Below are positions 12,711 to 26,718 of a stretch of DNA of 64,000 nucleotides, in pieces. The stretch's first letter is position 1. Every line of letters starts with the position of its first letter. The DNA comes from Tetmemena sp. SeJ-2015 (lineage: Eukaryota > Ciliophora > Spirotrichea > Sporadotrichida > Oxytrichidae). The DNA is taken from positions 1 to 64,000 of the forward strand of contig JAJKFJ010022139.1 of NCBI GenBank assembly GCA_027382625.1, written 5' to 3'. The notes under the pieces are model-generated. The model was not told where the DNA came from. It searched no databases and was given only the letters and a program-made list of their open reading frames with translations. The position numbers were made by a program, and so were the translations under genes.

Positions 12711-13094
12711 TCAAAGTTCGTGTCGTTCTGGTCCTCCTTTCAAAATAAGTTAAAGTTTTAATTAATGAGGTACAAAGATTCTACATTGAAGCTTGTGGTA
12801 CCTTAAATAGGTCGCGCTCTTCTCTATTAATAGCTTGGCGACCCATATCTTGCTGTGATTATAAACTTGTGTCTCCCTAAGCTGTGCATAGCCTGGTAAT
12901 GATTGGGCTCCTGCTGGGTAGGTTGCTTTCTCTGTCTGCAGCGGGCTCGAGCCTCTTGCATGGCTTGAGACTCTATAGAAGGAATTAGGTATGGTTTTGG
13001 ATGTTTTTTTTTGAGGAAAGGTATCTTTATTGGACATTTCAGTGAGGTATTGTTGGATTTTATCCATGAGCGAAAATGGTATATCTATGGTCAA
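12711..13094 (-). CDS. Hypothetical ORF in the GC-rich island (127 aa)
   Basis: A frame from ATG (MTIDIPFSLMDKIQQYL) to TGA includes in-frame TAA codons. The amphipathic N-terminus is followed by a basic region. No family is recognised. It lies directly upstream of and in frame with the 12303-12701 ORF. Confidence 0.32.
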
Positions 13095-13248
13095 CTGCTT
13101 ACCTCGAGGGAAAGCTAAGGAGCGCTATATAGCCATGCTGTGGCTGAATTGTGGATGGTGTCTCATCCAGGCTATGGTTCTCAACGCTGTGGGTGACTAA
13201 CCGTTTTAAGTGCCTGATTAGTTTTCAATTAGGAATTAATTTTACTAT

Positions 13249-13530
13249 TGCATCGACTGCGACCTGTGCGTGCAGGTGTGCCCCACGGGCATCGACATCC
13301 GCCAGGGCCTGCAGTACGAATGCATCGGCTGCGGCCAGTGCGTGGATGCCTGCAACACCGTGATGGAGAAGATGAATTACCCGAAGGGTCTCATCCGCTA
13401 CGACACGGTCAACGGCATGGCCGGCCACTGGAGCCGCGCGCAGCTGTGGCGCCGCGTGCTGCGGCCGCGCGTGCTCATCTATGCCTCGGTGCTCATGCTG
13501 CTGGTGGTGGGCATGCTGGTGAGCCTGGTG
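13249..13530 (+). CDS. ccoG: Embedded fragment of bacterial CcoG (RdxA/FixG) ferredoxin-type protein
   Basis: This 94-codon stretch of very GC-rich DNA with bacterial codon use encodes two 4Fe-4S cluster motifs (CIDCDLCVQVCP and CIGCGQCVDAC), then a KGLIRYDT segment and the start of a membrane span. This is the central part of the cytochrome cbb3 oxidase assembly protein CcoG of proteobacteria. Both gene ends are missing and the borders fall abruptly into ciliate-type sequence. No IES or intron can supply the rest. The best explanation is a chimeric assembly or amplification join with bacterial contaminant DNA; a real transferred fragment is less likely. It cannot be functional as it stands. 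Confidence 0.9.
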
Positions 13531-14105
13531 CCATGCGCCGCGCCATATAGGGCTGCTAACCACACAATTTAAAAATCAGCAGGGCACTCGTATTTAGTTT
13601 ACGAGACCAGCTCTGCAGCCCAGACTGGAGCGAGCGGCTCTGCCCTTCCTTACCTCTCCGCTGCCCTCACTACCGGCGCACCTGGCTATGCCATAGCAAG
13701 TGCGAGAGTGGGCAGTCTTGCGCCTCTAGCGTTACAGCCCTCTAGATGCCTGAAAACAGTCTCTTAAGCTTCCGACGCTCCTCTCCACTAGGCTCTCGCT
13801 CAACACGCCCTTCGCATCGCAGCAGAGGCGCCGCTTATACCCTGCGCGCTGATCACGGCACTTCGAGCTGCCCTGGTCCCACTAAGCGGCACATTCCCTA
13901 TAGTCTGGTGCTGACTACGCTAGCTGGGCGTTATGTCAGGCTCCGTTGCAGGAGCCCGGAGCCCTTCACAACTGCGAGCGATGCCAGTACACTGCCTATA
14001 TCTTAAAGCTGAGCCTCTTAGTCCAGGAACTTATGCGAATTGGGTGTATCGCGCGGAGCTCCTTTGATTGAGCCATGTGAAGTCCCATTCACAATTCGGA
14101 TGGAG

Positions 14106-14840
14106 TCAAACGATCTTTAGAGCACGATCTTGTGAGGGTCTAGGCAGCCTTCTACTTGGTAGGAGCCCCAGAAGCAAGTGGAGACGAGGCACCACTCGCA
14201 CTTTCAGCAAGCAGGGTCGCAAGCAGGATGCAAGATGAACTTGATGCGCTCTGTCAAGTACTTCAAAGGTCACCACGCTACCCTCAGGCAAGGGTAGGGC
14301 GTGCAACTGCTTCCACGATGGTTGTTGTTATTGTTTCAGGCAGTCTACATCTGGCGGTGAGGGGATACTATCATCTACCAGAGAGGTTGACTACAGCTTT
14401 GCCAATCTTTCACCACAGGGAACCCCGTCCAGGCCTGGCTATGCTCGTCGACAGGTACTTGGTTTATGATGCGCGCAGTAGTCGGACAGGTTGCACCAAG
14501 CATGGAGGTCACACACCGCGTGTCTCAGCCTTCCTACTTTTCGCATCATAGGGAAGAACCCCGCCCGAGGTCTTTCCTGTGCAACTTTCCATGCATCAAG
14601 GCGCTAAGGAAAGCCTGGACAGTGGTCTGCCCGCGCCAGCCCTTGGATAGACACCGGCGGGAGGCAGAGGTTTGCTTGGCGCCATAGCCTTCTTCTTGCG
14701 ACATCATACGTCCATGGCCTCATCGTCTGCAGCGGCTTCCTCAAAGACACACTCCGTCCGTCACCCACACATAGTGGCTCCGGTTCACACCGCCCTGAGG
14801 CTGCAGTACATAGCCTTCGGGCTTACCACTAAGAAATCAT
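14106..14840 (-). CDS. Possible Cys/His-rich transposon protein (244 aa)
   Basis: A minus-strand frame of 245 codons with several in-frame TAG/TAA codons ends at TGA. A central cluster (VCDLHAWCNLSDYCAHH, followed by a further Cys) could bind metal, and the C-terminal third is Leu/Pro/Arg-rich. The opposite strand is also open over nearly the same interval, so the coding strand is not certain. If real, a zinc-finger accessory protein of the GC-rich transposon is the natural guess; TBE-type elements are known to carry one. Confidence 0.33.
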
Positions 14841-15010
14841 GAGGTGGTGCCTAGACGATTCTCATCCATTTCCCAAAGACGAAGCTTGAGGCCTAGACAA
14901 TTCTGCAAAGAAGCTCAAGTAAGTGTATTAAAATAGACATTGACATATTTATTTTGTAGATTAAATTTTATCTCTATTTTTCTTCATGATTCCAATATTA
15001 AATATAATCA

Positions 15011-16573
15011 ATGGTTGAGACATATAAGCACGTTCAAGAGGACAAAATTATACTTGGCTTCCTTTAAAAGCCCCAAAACAGTTTGATCACCACTGCACCT
15101 TACACTCCCTCTAAAGTTGGAGGCAAACCAGTAAGAATTTTTTCTATCTCTAAATTTTAAGGCTTGGATTGTTCCAAAATCAGGAGTGCCAGAGGAGAGA
15201 TGCCAATACTGTGGATACTATAAGCAATTCCTGCTCTAACTCTACGCAAACTCGACAGATCCCTCAGTTTAGGACTATCACAGAACTCTTTACGTTTTCA
15301 CCTGTCTATCTCCTCAGTGCATAGGCACTCAAAGAGCAGTCTCGATCCACCGTGCAATCATTAAAGGCAAGAATACCTTGGGAGTTGAGTTCGCAGATGA
15401 AGATCTCTTTAATGAAGTGCAAGACTCTTATCAGCAGCAATTAATAGACAGAGGACTAATCAATCTAGAAGATGAAGTAAGAGAAGCTGAGGAAGATGCC
15501 AAAATGCAGGAAGGCAAAGAGTAGAAAGATATCAAGATCACTTTCAAAGAGTACATGATCCTTAATGAGCCAGAGGATCCTTAGACCACCAAGTTCTATA
15601 TTAAAGAGTCTGCTAAAATCAAGACCAAATAGCCAACACAGAGAAAGTAAGATGATGCAGAAGATGACGAAGATGGAGAAGATATTGATGATGAGGATTA
15701 TCTTGAGGATGTCTTTTATTGAATTTTTAAACTTTAAATTCATAATGAGTCTTCTTGAAGAATCAAGCTAACACCAACAAAGATAAGAGATAGCTTGAGA
15801 AGCTAGTAAAGAAAACTCTGAAGCAGCAAGAAGATGACGAAAAAGAGTTAGCTGATTTAGAGGGAGACGATAAAGCTAAGATTGATTAAGTTGAGATGGA
15901 GGAATTAGAAAAATTCATTAAGAAGAACCACAACAACTATCAGAGCATAGATAACCATTATAAACTGTGCGAAGTTGTGTGCAAAGCAGATCCAGATCAA
16001 GTATTGAGATACGTTAACAATCGTGAAGAGGGAAATGTTGAGCCCCTCTGGGTTTCACAAAAGAATATTATCGATCCCTCTAAAGTTTTGCCTTGCGAGA
16101 AGTGCGGACAAGCTAGAACTTTTGAGTTCTAAGTTATGCCTTAAATTTTCGATTACATTTAATAGCTGTTGCTTGTCGACTGGAGCACAATTGTGTTCTA
16201 TACCTGTCAAAACCCTAAGTGCTTGCCCGATTATTAAAATGGAGAATTCCTCATCAAAGAGTTCAGTTACATCTAGTTCTCTGATGATTTCGAGAAGGTT
16301 TAGTATGGAGATGATAAACAAATTGAATAAATTAAGTTTTAAATTGAGAAATAGAAGCAAAGAAAGAGAGAGCAAGAGCAAAAGGAGCAATAAGAAATGC
16401 AATAATTGCAAACAGAAGAAGTTAAAGTCGCTCAATAAGCTCCAAAAACCGAAGATAAAAAGACAAAGAAGGACAAAAAGTCTAAAAATGCATAGTAAAA
16501 CAATATTAGAGAAGAAGTGAATTCAGAGGTTTAAAACTAGCTCTCTGATCTAATGAAAGACTTAAAGTTCTGA
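15011..16573 (+). CDS. PDCD2: PDCD2/PDCD2L-like zinc-binding protein
   Basis: PDCD2-family proteins act in ribosome biogenesis as chaperones for a small-subunit protein. Seen: an N-terminal Cys-containing domain (RCQYCGYYKQFLLQLYANS, then FTCLSPQC), a long acidic linker, and the C-terminal PDCD2 domain with CEKCGQARTFEFQVMPQ, LLVDWSTIVFYTC and NPKC. A charged Lys/Gln-rich tail ends at TGA. A 31-nt GT..AG intron lies at 15131-15161. A 38-nt IES with pointer GTCTT (15711-15715/15749-15753) interrupts the acidic linker; its removal gives EDYLEDVFLKNQANTNK. Start chosen at the first ATG after AT-rich DNA. The whole gene lies inside the interval that splits STIMATE. Confidence 0.85.
15711..15753. 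other. IES in PDCD2-like gene, pointer GTCTT
   Basis: The repeat GTCTT at 15711-15715 and 15749-15753 flanks AT-rich DNA containing an in-frame TGA. Excising 38 nt restores the frame. Confidence 0.75.
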
Positions 16574-16638
16574 GAAAATGCGTACTATTTGCAATAACAG
16601 CAATTAATTAAATTAAGTTAAATGCTCATAAGTAATTT

Positions 16639-16991
16639 TCATTTTTCCTCGAATCCCTAGCGCACAGGCTTAATTATATAAGACCATATAAATCTCTTCT
16701 TCCTATCTTTATCAGGATTGTTTAACATTTTTTCTTTGTCATAAGTTTTGTGTTCATCCATCAATGTTCTCACTTCTAATCAATAATTAACTATTATGAA
16801 CTTTACTTTGGAGTCTTGTATATTCAAAATGCTCATATGGAATCCAAAATCGATTTTTTAATATCCATAGTCTTTTCAGATCATTCTTCCAGTCTATCCT
16901 AAATAAGATAAGCTCTAATTGTGCAGAATTTACAAATTAACAAGGTTAGTCTTGCTTAAGAGAGAAGACCAATCGATTTTGAGCCATTCAT
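16639..16991 (-). pseudogene. Unassigned coding-like stretch with in-frame TGAs
   Basis: One minus-strand frame reads as protein for about 110 residues (for example DWSSLLSKTNLVNLQILHN, KDYGYQKIDFGFHMSILNI, MDEHKTYDKEKMLNNPDK) but is broken by two in-frame TGAs, one before KDYGYQ and one before LEVRTL. No GT..AG intron or clear pointer explains them, and other frames here are open too. It could be an interrupted gene with unresolved tiny IESs, a pseudogene, or chance. No function assigned. Confidence 0.3.
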
Positions 16992-17094
16992 GATTAATTA
17001 TATATTAGCAAATTAAATTACTTAATAGAATAAGACTCTAGAATCAAGTTCTAATCAAACATATGCTTGCATCTCTTTGATAAAACTACTCATC

Positions 17095-17676
17095 TCAGTT
17101 GAGAGTGACCTAAACTCCTAAGAGCTCAATGAATTTCTTGAGCACATAAGGATTTGAAGGCCAGGCGACTCCACTGATGATATTTCCATATACAACTGCA
17201 TCTTCGACTTCAGCATTTTGATAGTCAGCACCAGCCAATTTCAATTCAACTGCACATGCGGGATAGCAAGTGACTTTCTTTCCTTCAATGCCTCCGACTG
17301 CAACTAGCAATTGTGGTCCATGGCATACTGTGGCTATAGGCTTGTTTGCAACCATGAAATGCTTGATTATCTCGAGCACTTTGTCATTCATTCTCAGATA
17401 TTCAGGAGCTCTTCCACCTGGGATCCAGAGACCGTCATATTCAGTCACATCGATTTCGTCAAAAGTTGCAGTGAGGGTAAAATTGTGACCAGTCATTTCC
17501 ACGTAGGTCTGAAACTGAGTGAAGTCATGAACTGCAGTAGCAATTTTTTCTCCCTTCTTCTTTCCAGGGCAGACAACGTCAACTTAGAAGCCCAACATCA
17601 CTAGTGCCTAGAATGGAGCAAAGGTCTCCATATTTTCAGCGAAGTCGCCGCCTAGCATCAAAAGCTTTCTGACCAT
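17095..17676 (-). CDS. DJ-1/PfpI superfamily protein
   Basis: A single-exon gene of 193 residues from MVRKLLMLGGDFAENMETF to TGA. The family motifs are clear: LWIPGGRAPEYLR, the nucleophile elbow ATVCHGPQLLVAVG with the reactive Cys, and GKKVTCYPACAVELKLAGA. Length matches one PfpI/DJ-1 domain (glyoxalase, deglycase or protease-type members), so the exact activity is not decidable. In-frame TAG and TAA near the N-terminus and one TAG near the end confirm the reassigned code. No intron or IES. Nested in the STIMATE-splitting interval. Confidence 0.88.
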
Positions 17677-17778
17677 TTTTTTCTTTGAGAGAAGTAGATT
17701 TAATTATATCCTTATTATGTTAATTAAGTTTAAATAGATACATCATGATGCAGTATCTATAACTCTTACATCACTTTA

Positions 17779-18630
17779 TCATATTATATACTTAGGGATC
17801 ATTTATATCAAACTCATGGCCTCAGGAGTTATTTGACTTTGATACTTCAATGCTTTAGCAAAGCAGAATCCTGCTTTCTATAAGTTAAAGCTTCTCTCCT
17901 CGTTCTTTGATATCTGCATCTCTTTAAATGTTGAAAATGTTGCGCTATTGAATCCGGATTTATTGCTTAGAGAACTTTTCTCGGTCTGAATTTAGTAAAC
18001 TTCTCCAATTAAGCTCCAGATTAAAGAGTTTCTGTATTCAAACTTCAAGCAGTAGTTTAGATAATAGAAAGCCTTATCCAGTTTTTTGCATATTCCACTT
18101 TAGGGTCCACTTCTCTAAGATTCTGTTATCAAATTGCGGGCTTCCTCAATCAAGATTTGAGAATAGAAGACCATAGCTTCAACATTCTTCGACTAACTTA
18201 GCCTTATTAGCTCCTTAAGTTTAGATTTAGCAGTCTTTTAACGACTCTCTTCAGAGCCTTAAATCGTTTGATCTAGGTATAAAACCACATTCTCAAGGAC
18301 TCTTATTTACTAATTCACCGGTGCTAAATTTTAAAGATGAGCTTAAACAACTAGCTTCGCTTTTTAAATATTTCCTTCTGAGATGAAAAAATTAATAAAT
18401 ATAGTTGTACTGTTTGGCTGTGTATATGGCAACCATTATATAAAGATATAGGAATAATAAACCTGTGAAAGTTCCTGAATGGAGTTAGAGGGTATTCTCT
18501 AAGTGTCTATTTGCACTTGTACTTCATTCGGTTAGTCAGTAAGAGATTTGATGAGTTTATTGAGAGTTTGGAAGCTCTTTGGATCTCTGTCGCCTTCTAT
18601 GTTTTCGATGCTCTGATTCAATGCCAACAT
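17779..18630 (-). CDS. Unknown mostly helical protein (283 aa)
   Basis: A continuous frame from ATG (MLALNQSIENIEGDRDPK) to TGA with many TAA/TAG codons. The sequence alternates hydrophobic and charged residues in a helical-repeat-like pattern (for example CKKLDKAFYYLNYCLKFEY, AGFCFAKALKYQSQ), suggestive of a TPR-like scaffold, but I do not recognise a defined family. The frame is open a little upstream, so the start is only the most likely one. It begins less than 100 bases from the pointer that ends the STIMATE N-terminal segment, on the same strand. Confidence 0.6.
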
Positions 18631-18717
18631 ACCATTTGGTGCTTAGTTTGATTAGAAATCTTAATCTTTTAAGAATATTTTTTAAAAAATTTCAAGATAA
18701 AATACTTTTGTATTAAT

Positions 18718-19133
18718 TCAATAACTTTGTGGAAAGCGTAGCAGAGAGTAATTCCAAAGGTTGTATCCATGCACAGGTTGACAAAGTACCAAATGCAGCC
18801 ATCTCCTCTCTTTACCATTTGCTGAAGAACAATTGCCAAGAATAAATTCAAGCAGTGAGCTAGGAATGCAGAAAACCCTTGCTTAGAAACGTCCTATGTT
18901 CACAATTAAAAATCAAAAAGTAAAGATTAAAATAGTCACTTACTAAGAAGAATATTCTCCAAGACCTTCTAGGGAATTCAAAAAATCTTTTCACTATAAG
19001 TATTAAGAGTATGGTAATATTTACCTAGCAGAGATGCAATAGAGCCTATTCCTAAAATGATCTAGATGAACACTCCGAAATCACCGAAGAGTTCGCACTC
19101 ATCTGTGATTTTTACATCTTCAGTTAAAGCCAT
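18718..19133 (-). CDS. STIMATE: STIMATE/TMEM110-like membrane protein, 5' segment of a split gene
   Basis: Encodes the N-terminal half: MALTEDVKITDECELFGDFG, a first membrane span, VKRFFEFPRRSWRIFFLDVS, a second span (AFLAHCLNLFLAIVLQQM) and GDGCIWYFVNLCMDTTFG. This matches the order of conserved blocks in STIMATE. Two GT..AG introns (31 nt, and about 50 nt after the LVKR block) keep the frame. The segment ends at the 11-bp pointer shared with 10552-10562, beyond which the reading diverges into a frame that does not fit the family. Together the two segments give an apparently complete gene of about 300 codons. Confidence 0.88.
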
Positions 19134-19267
19134 TTCTAAATTAATTTAACTCTTTAATTTAAATTTCGATTGCAAATTACAAGAATGAAACTGTAAAAAC
19201 TTATTTTAATTTTTAACATACGTGCCCTAGATAATAATATTATTAGTTGGGAACTTGTGATAAAGTA

Positions 19268-23082
<3,815 letters not shown>

Positions 23083-23409
23083 TAATTCACTCGCACCAGG
23101 TTTAAAGGATAGTGAGGATAAATCTAAGCAAAAGAAAAACAAAATTTAGCGCAATAATGCAGCAAATTTATATTTATAAACAAGTTGAAGAAGAAAATAG
23201 TTGTTAATCATATAGTTAAAAAGAAGAAGGGAGGTTTGAAAGTAAAAACTAATGAGGGACTCTCAGATTTATCAAACTTATAGCTTGAGAAGAATTTTTC
23301 TCAAAGTTGAATTTGTGATATATTAGTAATTGAGAGTTTAGAATTGTCAGGCATTAAAGTTATTATATTATAGTACTAGTAATAATTTTATAAGTATTTA
23401 TTTTATTTA
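23083..23409. other. Region between CDPK and coiled-coil gene
   Basis: An open, Lys-rich plus-strand frame at about 23190-23308 (KKKIVVNHIVKKKKGGLKVK, ends TGA) could be an alternative CDPK tail. The remainder, to 23409, is AT-rich and looks like a promoter/terminator spacer. Confidence 0.35.
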
Positions 23410-26400
23410 ATGCAATATCAGTATCAACACTTATCCTCCTCTGGTGGAAACTTAATGGTAGACGCCTTTATCGAATCGAAGATTGATCTCACTCGCTTTG
23501 ACGACATCTTGCACTTTAGCTGCAACTTTGAAAAGCTCTCTTCGATCATTAAGATCTTGATTTTGCAATCGAAGCAACAAACTGACTCCATCAACAGTCT
23601 TTTCAAATAAACTGCGCTCATGGATAAGTAAGAATGGGAAACAGAGAAATGATTTAAGATATCGAATAAGTGATGTTCATCTCATAATTCTATTAATTTC
23701 TAGCAAAGCATTGACTGCTTTATAGGTTCAGAGCCGATTAGAAAGCCATGAAGGATTAATTGAAGTAATTCTAGGATATGCTATCTGCTCACGATGATAG
23801 CTTAAATAAGGTGGGAAGCACAATTTCAGACGTCAAAGCCAATCTGGATTAAACTTCGAACAGTCTCGAATCAACGAGAATTGAATAGGATTCGCACCTA
23901 GAGAGAATAGAGAAGTTCGAAAACGATTTGATACTATTGAAAGACGAAAATGAAACTAAATAGACAGAGATAGTTGCTGATATCCAAAGTGTGAAGGATA
24001 ACTTCGTTTCGAAGAAGTTCCAAGAGGAGAAGTTTGAAATATTGAAAAGAAATCTCAATGCGCAGATATCAAGCCATGAGGATTCTATTCATGGACTCAG
24101 AGACAGGTTTAAGATTATTGAAGAGGGGTAGACAGGAATAGACACAAAAGTTAAAAGTCAAGTAGACAAGATGAGATAATTAAATGAGAAAGCTGCTGAA
24201 CAGGAAAGTGTAATTGATAAGTAAAGAGCCGAATTGGCTTAAAGTTAAACTAACATAGCAGATTAACTTGCATTGATTAGAGAACTTCAAAAGAAGTTAA
24301 ATGAAAAAGTGGCATGCGATGTTTTCGATAAGGAGATAATAATAATAATTAAGGGAATTAAAGGGCCCCCGGCATAAATAAGATAGGCCGTGACGTCAAT
24401 GATATTGCTGTGACGCACTTATCTGACGCACACAAACCTACCAGCCGAATAGGGATATTAAACACGTGGCACCCCCGCCACCTCACACTCTGAGCAGAAG
24501 CCCCCGGCTTCACCATCCAAAAAAACCTGAAAGGAGAAAAAAAATCCGGTAGCTTCGGACCGGGAGCAAGTTGCTGTTCCTTAGCGTCTGGCTTCGCTGT
24601 CCAACTGCATGGGCTGAGTGTTTGCCCATAGATCTCGTCCCCCCACGCCTAAAGGGTTAGGAGGGGGAGTGGGAGACCATTCACCTTTGATTATCTCTCC
24701 AGTGAGCAACTCACCACCTTCCCCAGGGCTTCGGCTGCCATTATCCCTTGCCCCCTTTTAAACACTCACCCACCAGCCAATGGATTACCAAACCAGAAAG
24801 CCTTCAGGGAAAGGGCGACCGGTGCCTTTGTGCCGGTCGTGTGCGTCCTGAATTTTAACTTTCTAATTTAATAATGATAAGGAGATAAATTACTTGAAAA
24901 GCATGTTAACTCATCTCAAGAAGTAAGCAGCCATCTACATATTTCCATATTGCGATTTTAATTCTTTTTCCATAGTAAACAGTAAGACGATGATAAGTCT
25001 CAAAATGACAAGAAAGCTCAAGATCAAATGATGATTGGTTCAAAGTAGATGAATTTGCTAAAAGATCTTGAAGATAACTTCCTTGGCTTGTGAATCAAAT
25101 GAAGGATCTGTCTATGGAAGTTAGCAAGATCCCCAGAATAGAAGACTACATTTCAAAGCTAACTTAGCAGATAAAAGAGGCAAATCTGGTTGAGATTTCG
25201 TTGAAAATTAGGGATCTCTAGACTGGAAAACTCGACAAGGAGTATTTCATGCGCAACTTTATCTAAATTTAAGAGAAGGTTGAAGAGCAAGAGAAGATGA
25301 TAAGAATCTTAGATTTAAGAGGAAGCGGGGGAAATTCAGAAGGATCGCTTGGCCTAACTCAGAAAGTAGAGGTGTTATTCAAGAAGATTAGTGATTTAGA
25401 GAAGGAAATTACAGATATGAAGAAAATGAGCAGGCCCTAGAATAACATTTCCATTAACGAAACGGTCAATAACTCTGACCTTGAGGCAATGAAAGAGTAA
25501 TTGAATAACGTTAAAAGAGAAATTGAATCTCTTAGAGCCGCATTTGGAAAGTAAATGAAGGATATGGAAAAGATTGTCAAAAAATAATTTGCGTATAGTC
25601 TTTAATTGAAAAGACTATGAAATAGAAAGCTGATCTTAATTAACTAAATGCCCTAGAAAAATTATTCATGGATCAATTGAACGAATAGATGAATGTTCTT
25701 AACAATAAAATTGATGACTTGAAGAAACTTAAACCACAGATGGCTAAATTAGAAGCAGCACTGAAGAAGCTTTAAGAATTTTTGATGGAGCAGCTATCAC
25801 TGTTAAATGGATAGCAAGCTGCTCAAACTCACGGAGAGGAGGAAGATGCTATGTTTGCAAAGCGACCTCTGCAAGGATGGTCTTGTGCCTCATGTGATAA
25901 AGATATAAATAACCTTTCAGGAAGGCCAGCTGACTTCTAGCCTTGGATGAAAATGCCAGCCAGAGACCCCTCTGATAGAATTTCAAGAGTTGGATAAGGA
26001 TTTTCAAGAATGCTATCTCAAGTAAAGCCTGAGTTCTTGGAGAGAATTAAGAGACAGAGGATGAATCAAACAATTTAGCACTTCACTTCAGGTGAATAAA
26101 TACTAGATGAGCTTGGACAATCAACTGCAATTATGGATACAATTGCAGAAGAAACTTTACTAAAGCCGACAAGTTCTCATAGCAAAGTAAGCAGATCTCA
26201 AACAAGACAAAAGGGAGGAAGAACTGTGAATTATGCTATTTTATTCTCAGATACTTAGCTAGATGAATACTGGTGCATAAACTGAAAGGATGAATTCCAC
26301 CTTACACTCAGGTGATACCCCTTAATTTACAAAGCCATTTGGCAGAAGCATGTAAAGTGATGAAAAATATAAGAGAGATATGCTATCTCCACTGTAAGAA

Positions 26401-26544
26401 AAGGCTAAGAAGCTTACTCTTCATGAGACTGAAGTTACAAACTCACCAGATAATTACTATCAAGGAAGTTCAATGCCAAATAGCAGATCATAGCCCACTC
26501 TTCCTCCAGTGGTCGTACAAAAAACACCTTCCAGATAGTAGTGA
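23410..26544 (+). CDS. Coiled-coil protein with a DUF4795 (QRICH2-like) region
   Basis: Starts MQYQYQHLSSSGGNLMVD. About 600 residues of heptad-type coiled coil follow (for example QLNEKAAEQESVIDKQRAE, VKREIESLRAAFGKQMKD), then a Cys-containing block GWSCASCDKDINNLSG and RDPSDRISRVGQGFSRML typical of DUF4795 proteins such as QRICH2, which are ciliary/flagellar structural proteins. A polar Ser/Gln-rich tail ends at TGA. Introns of 23 nt (after KDMEKI) and 25 nt (before ILSQMNTG) fit the frame. A 549-nt IES with pointer GATAAGGAGATAA splits the coiled coil. A 5-nt repeat-flanked insert near 25085 and the segment at about 23635-23720 are not securely resolved. An axonemal role is inferred from the family. 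Confidence 0.75.
24327..24888. other. 549-nt IES with 13-bp pointer and GC-rich structured core
   Basis: GATAAGGAGATAA occurs at 24327-24339 and 24876-24888. Collapsing to one copy restores the frame ...ACDVFDKEINYLKSML... The outer edges are AT-rich (weakly inverted), but about 24362-24850 is GC-rich, unlike every neighbour. It contains hairpins such as CGACCGG..CCGGTCG near 24818-24840 and CCGGTAGCTTCGGACCGG near 24545. No coding frame is apparent. It may be a germline-limited non-autonomous element or RNA-derived insertion whose target-site duplication doubles as pointer. Confidence 0.8.
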
Positions 26545-26718
26545 AAGTAAAATTTATCTTCTTCTTACTTGTCAGAATAATCTATTTATTTTTGCACTAA
26601 AATTGCATGAAATTCAGCAGGTATGAATTTTGAATTTGAGGTTACTTAGAATTGGGTGATATGCATTTTTTTATTTTTCCTCTTTGTGACAGTTTTTGCA
26701 ATTAATATAAGTAATTCA

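Larger units (their letters stand above)
10600..14930. mobile_element. GC-rich transposon-derived island
   Basis: Base composition changes sharply at about 10.6 kb and returns to AT-rich at about 14.93 kb. Inside are a Tc1/IS630-type transposase (+) and several minus-strand frames with in-frame TAG codons and TGA stops, so the island is written in the host code. I could not find clean terminal inverted repeats, so the exact element ends and the number of elements are unknown. A roughly 280-bp bacterial sequence interrupts it at 13.25-13.53 kb. Confidence 0.6.
10552..18728. other. 8.2-kb pointer-bounded interval splitting the STIMATE gene
   Basis: The same 11-bp sequence (TCAATAACTTT on the plus strand) occurs at 10552-10562 and 18718-18728, exactly where the two halves of the STIMATE coding sequence stop. 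Deleting one copy plus the interval fuses the halves in frame. The interval is not junk: it holds a GC-rich transposase island plus PDCD2-like, DJ-1-like and helical-protein genes. Relative to STIMATE it behaves like a giant IES; relative to the other genes it is coding germline DNA. Known analogue: nested ('Russian doll') loci reported for the Oxytricha germline. Confidence 0.85.

Noticed and set aside
13249..13530. The CcoG fragment as a functional host iron-sulfur gene
   Set aside because: Both ends are truncated, codon use is bacterial, there is no TAA/TAG Gln codon, and no ciliate exon joins to it.
14117..14840. A 240-codon plus-strand frame opposite the Cys/His-rich ORF
   Set aside because: Both strands are open over the same GC-rich stretch; the plus frame has no motif and is Ala/Gly/Ser/Leu-rich in a way expected from GC bias. 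I kept the minus frame at low confidence and left this one out.
15060..15080. CCCCAAAA as a possible hypotrich telomere unit
   Set aside because: It occurs once inside coding sequence of the PDCD2-like gene with no tandem repeat, so it is not a telomere.
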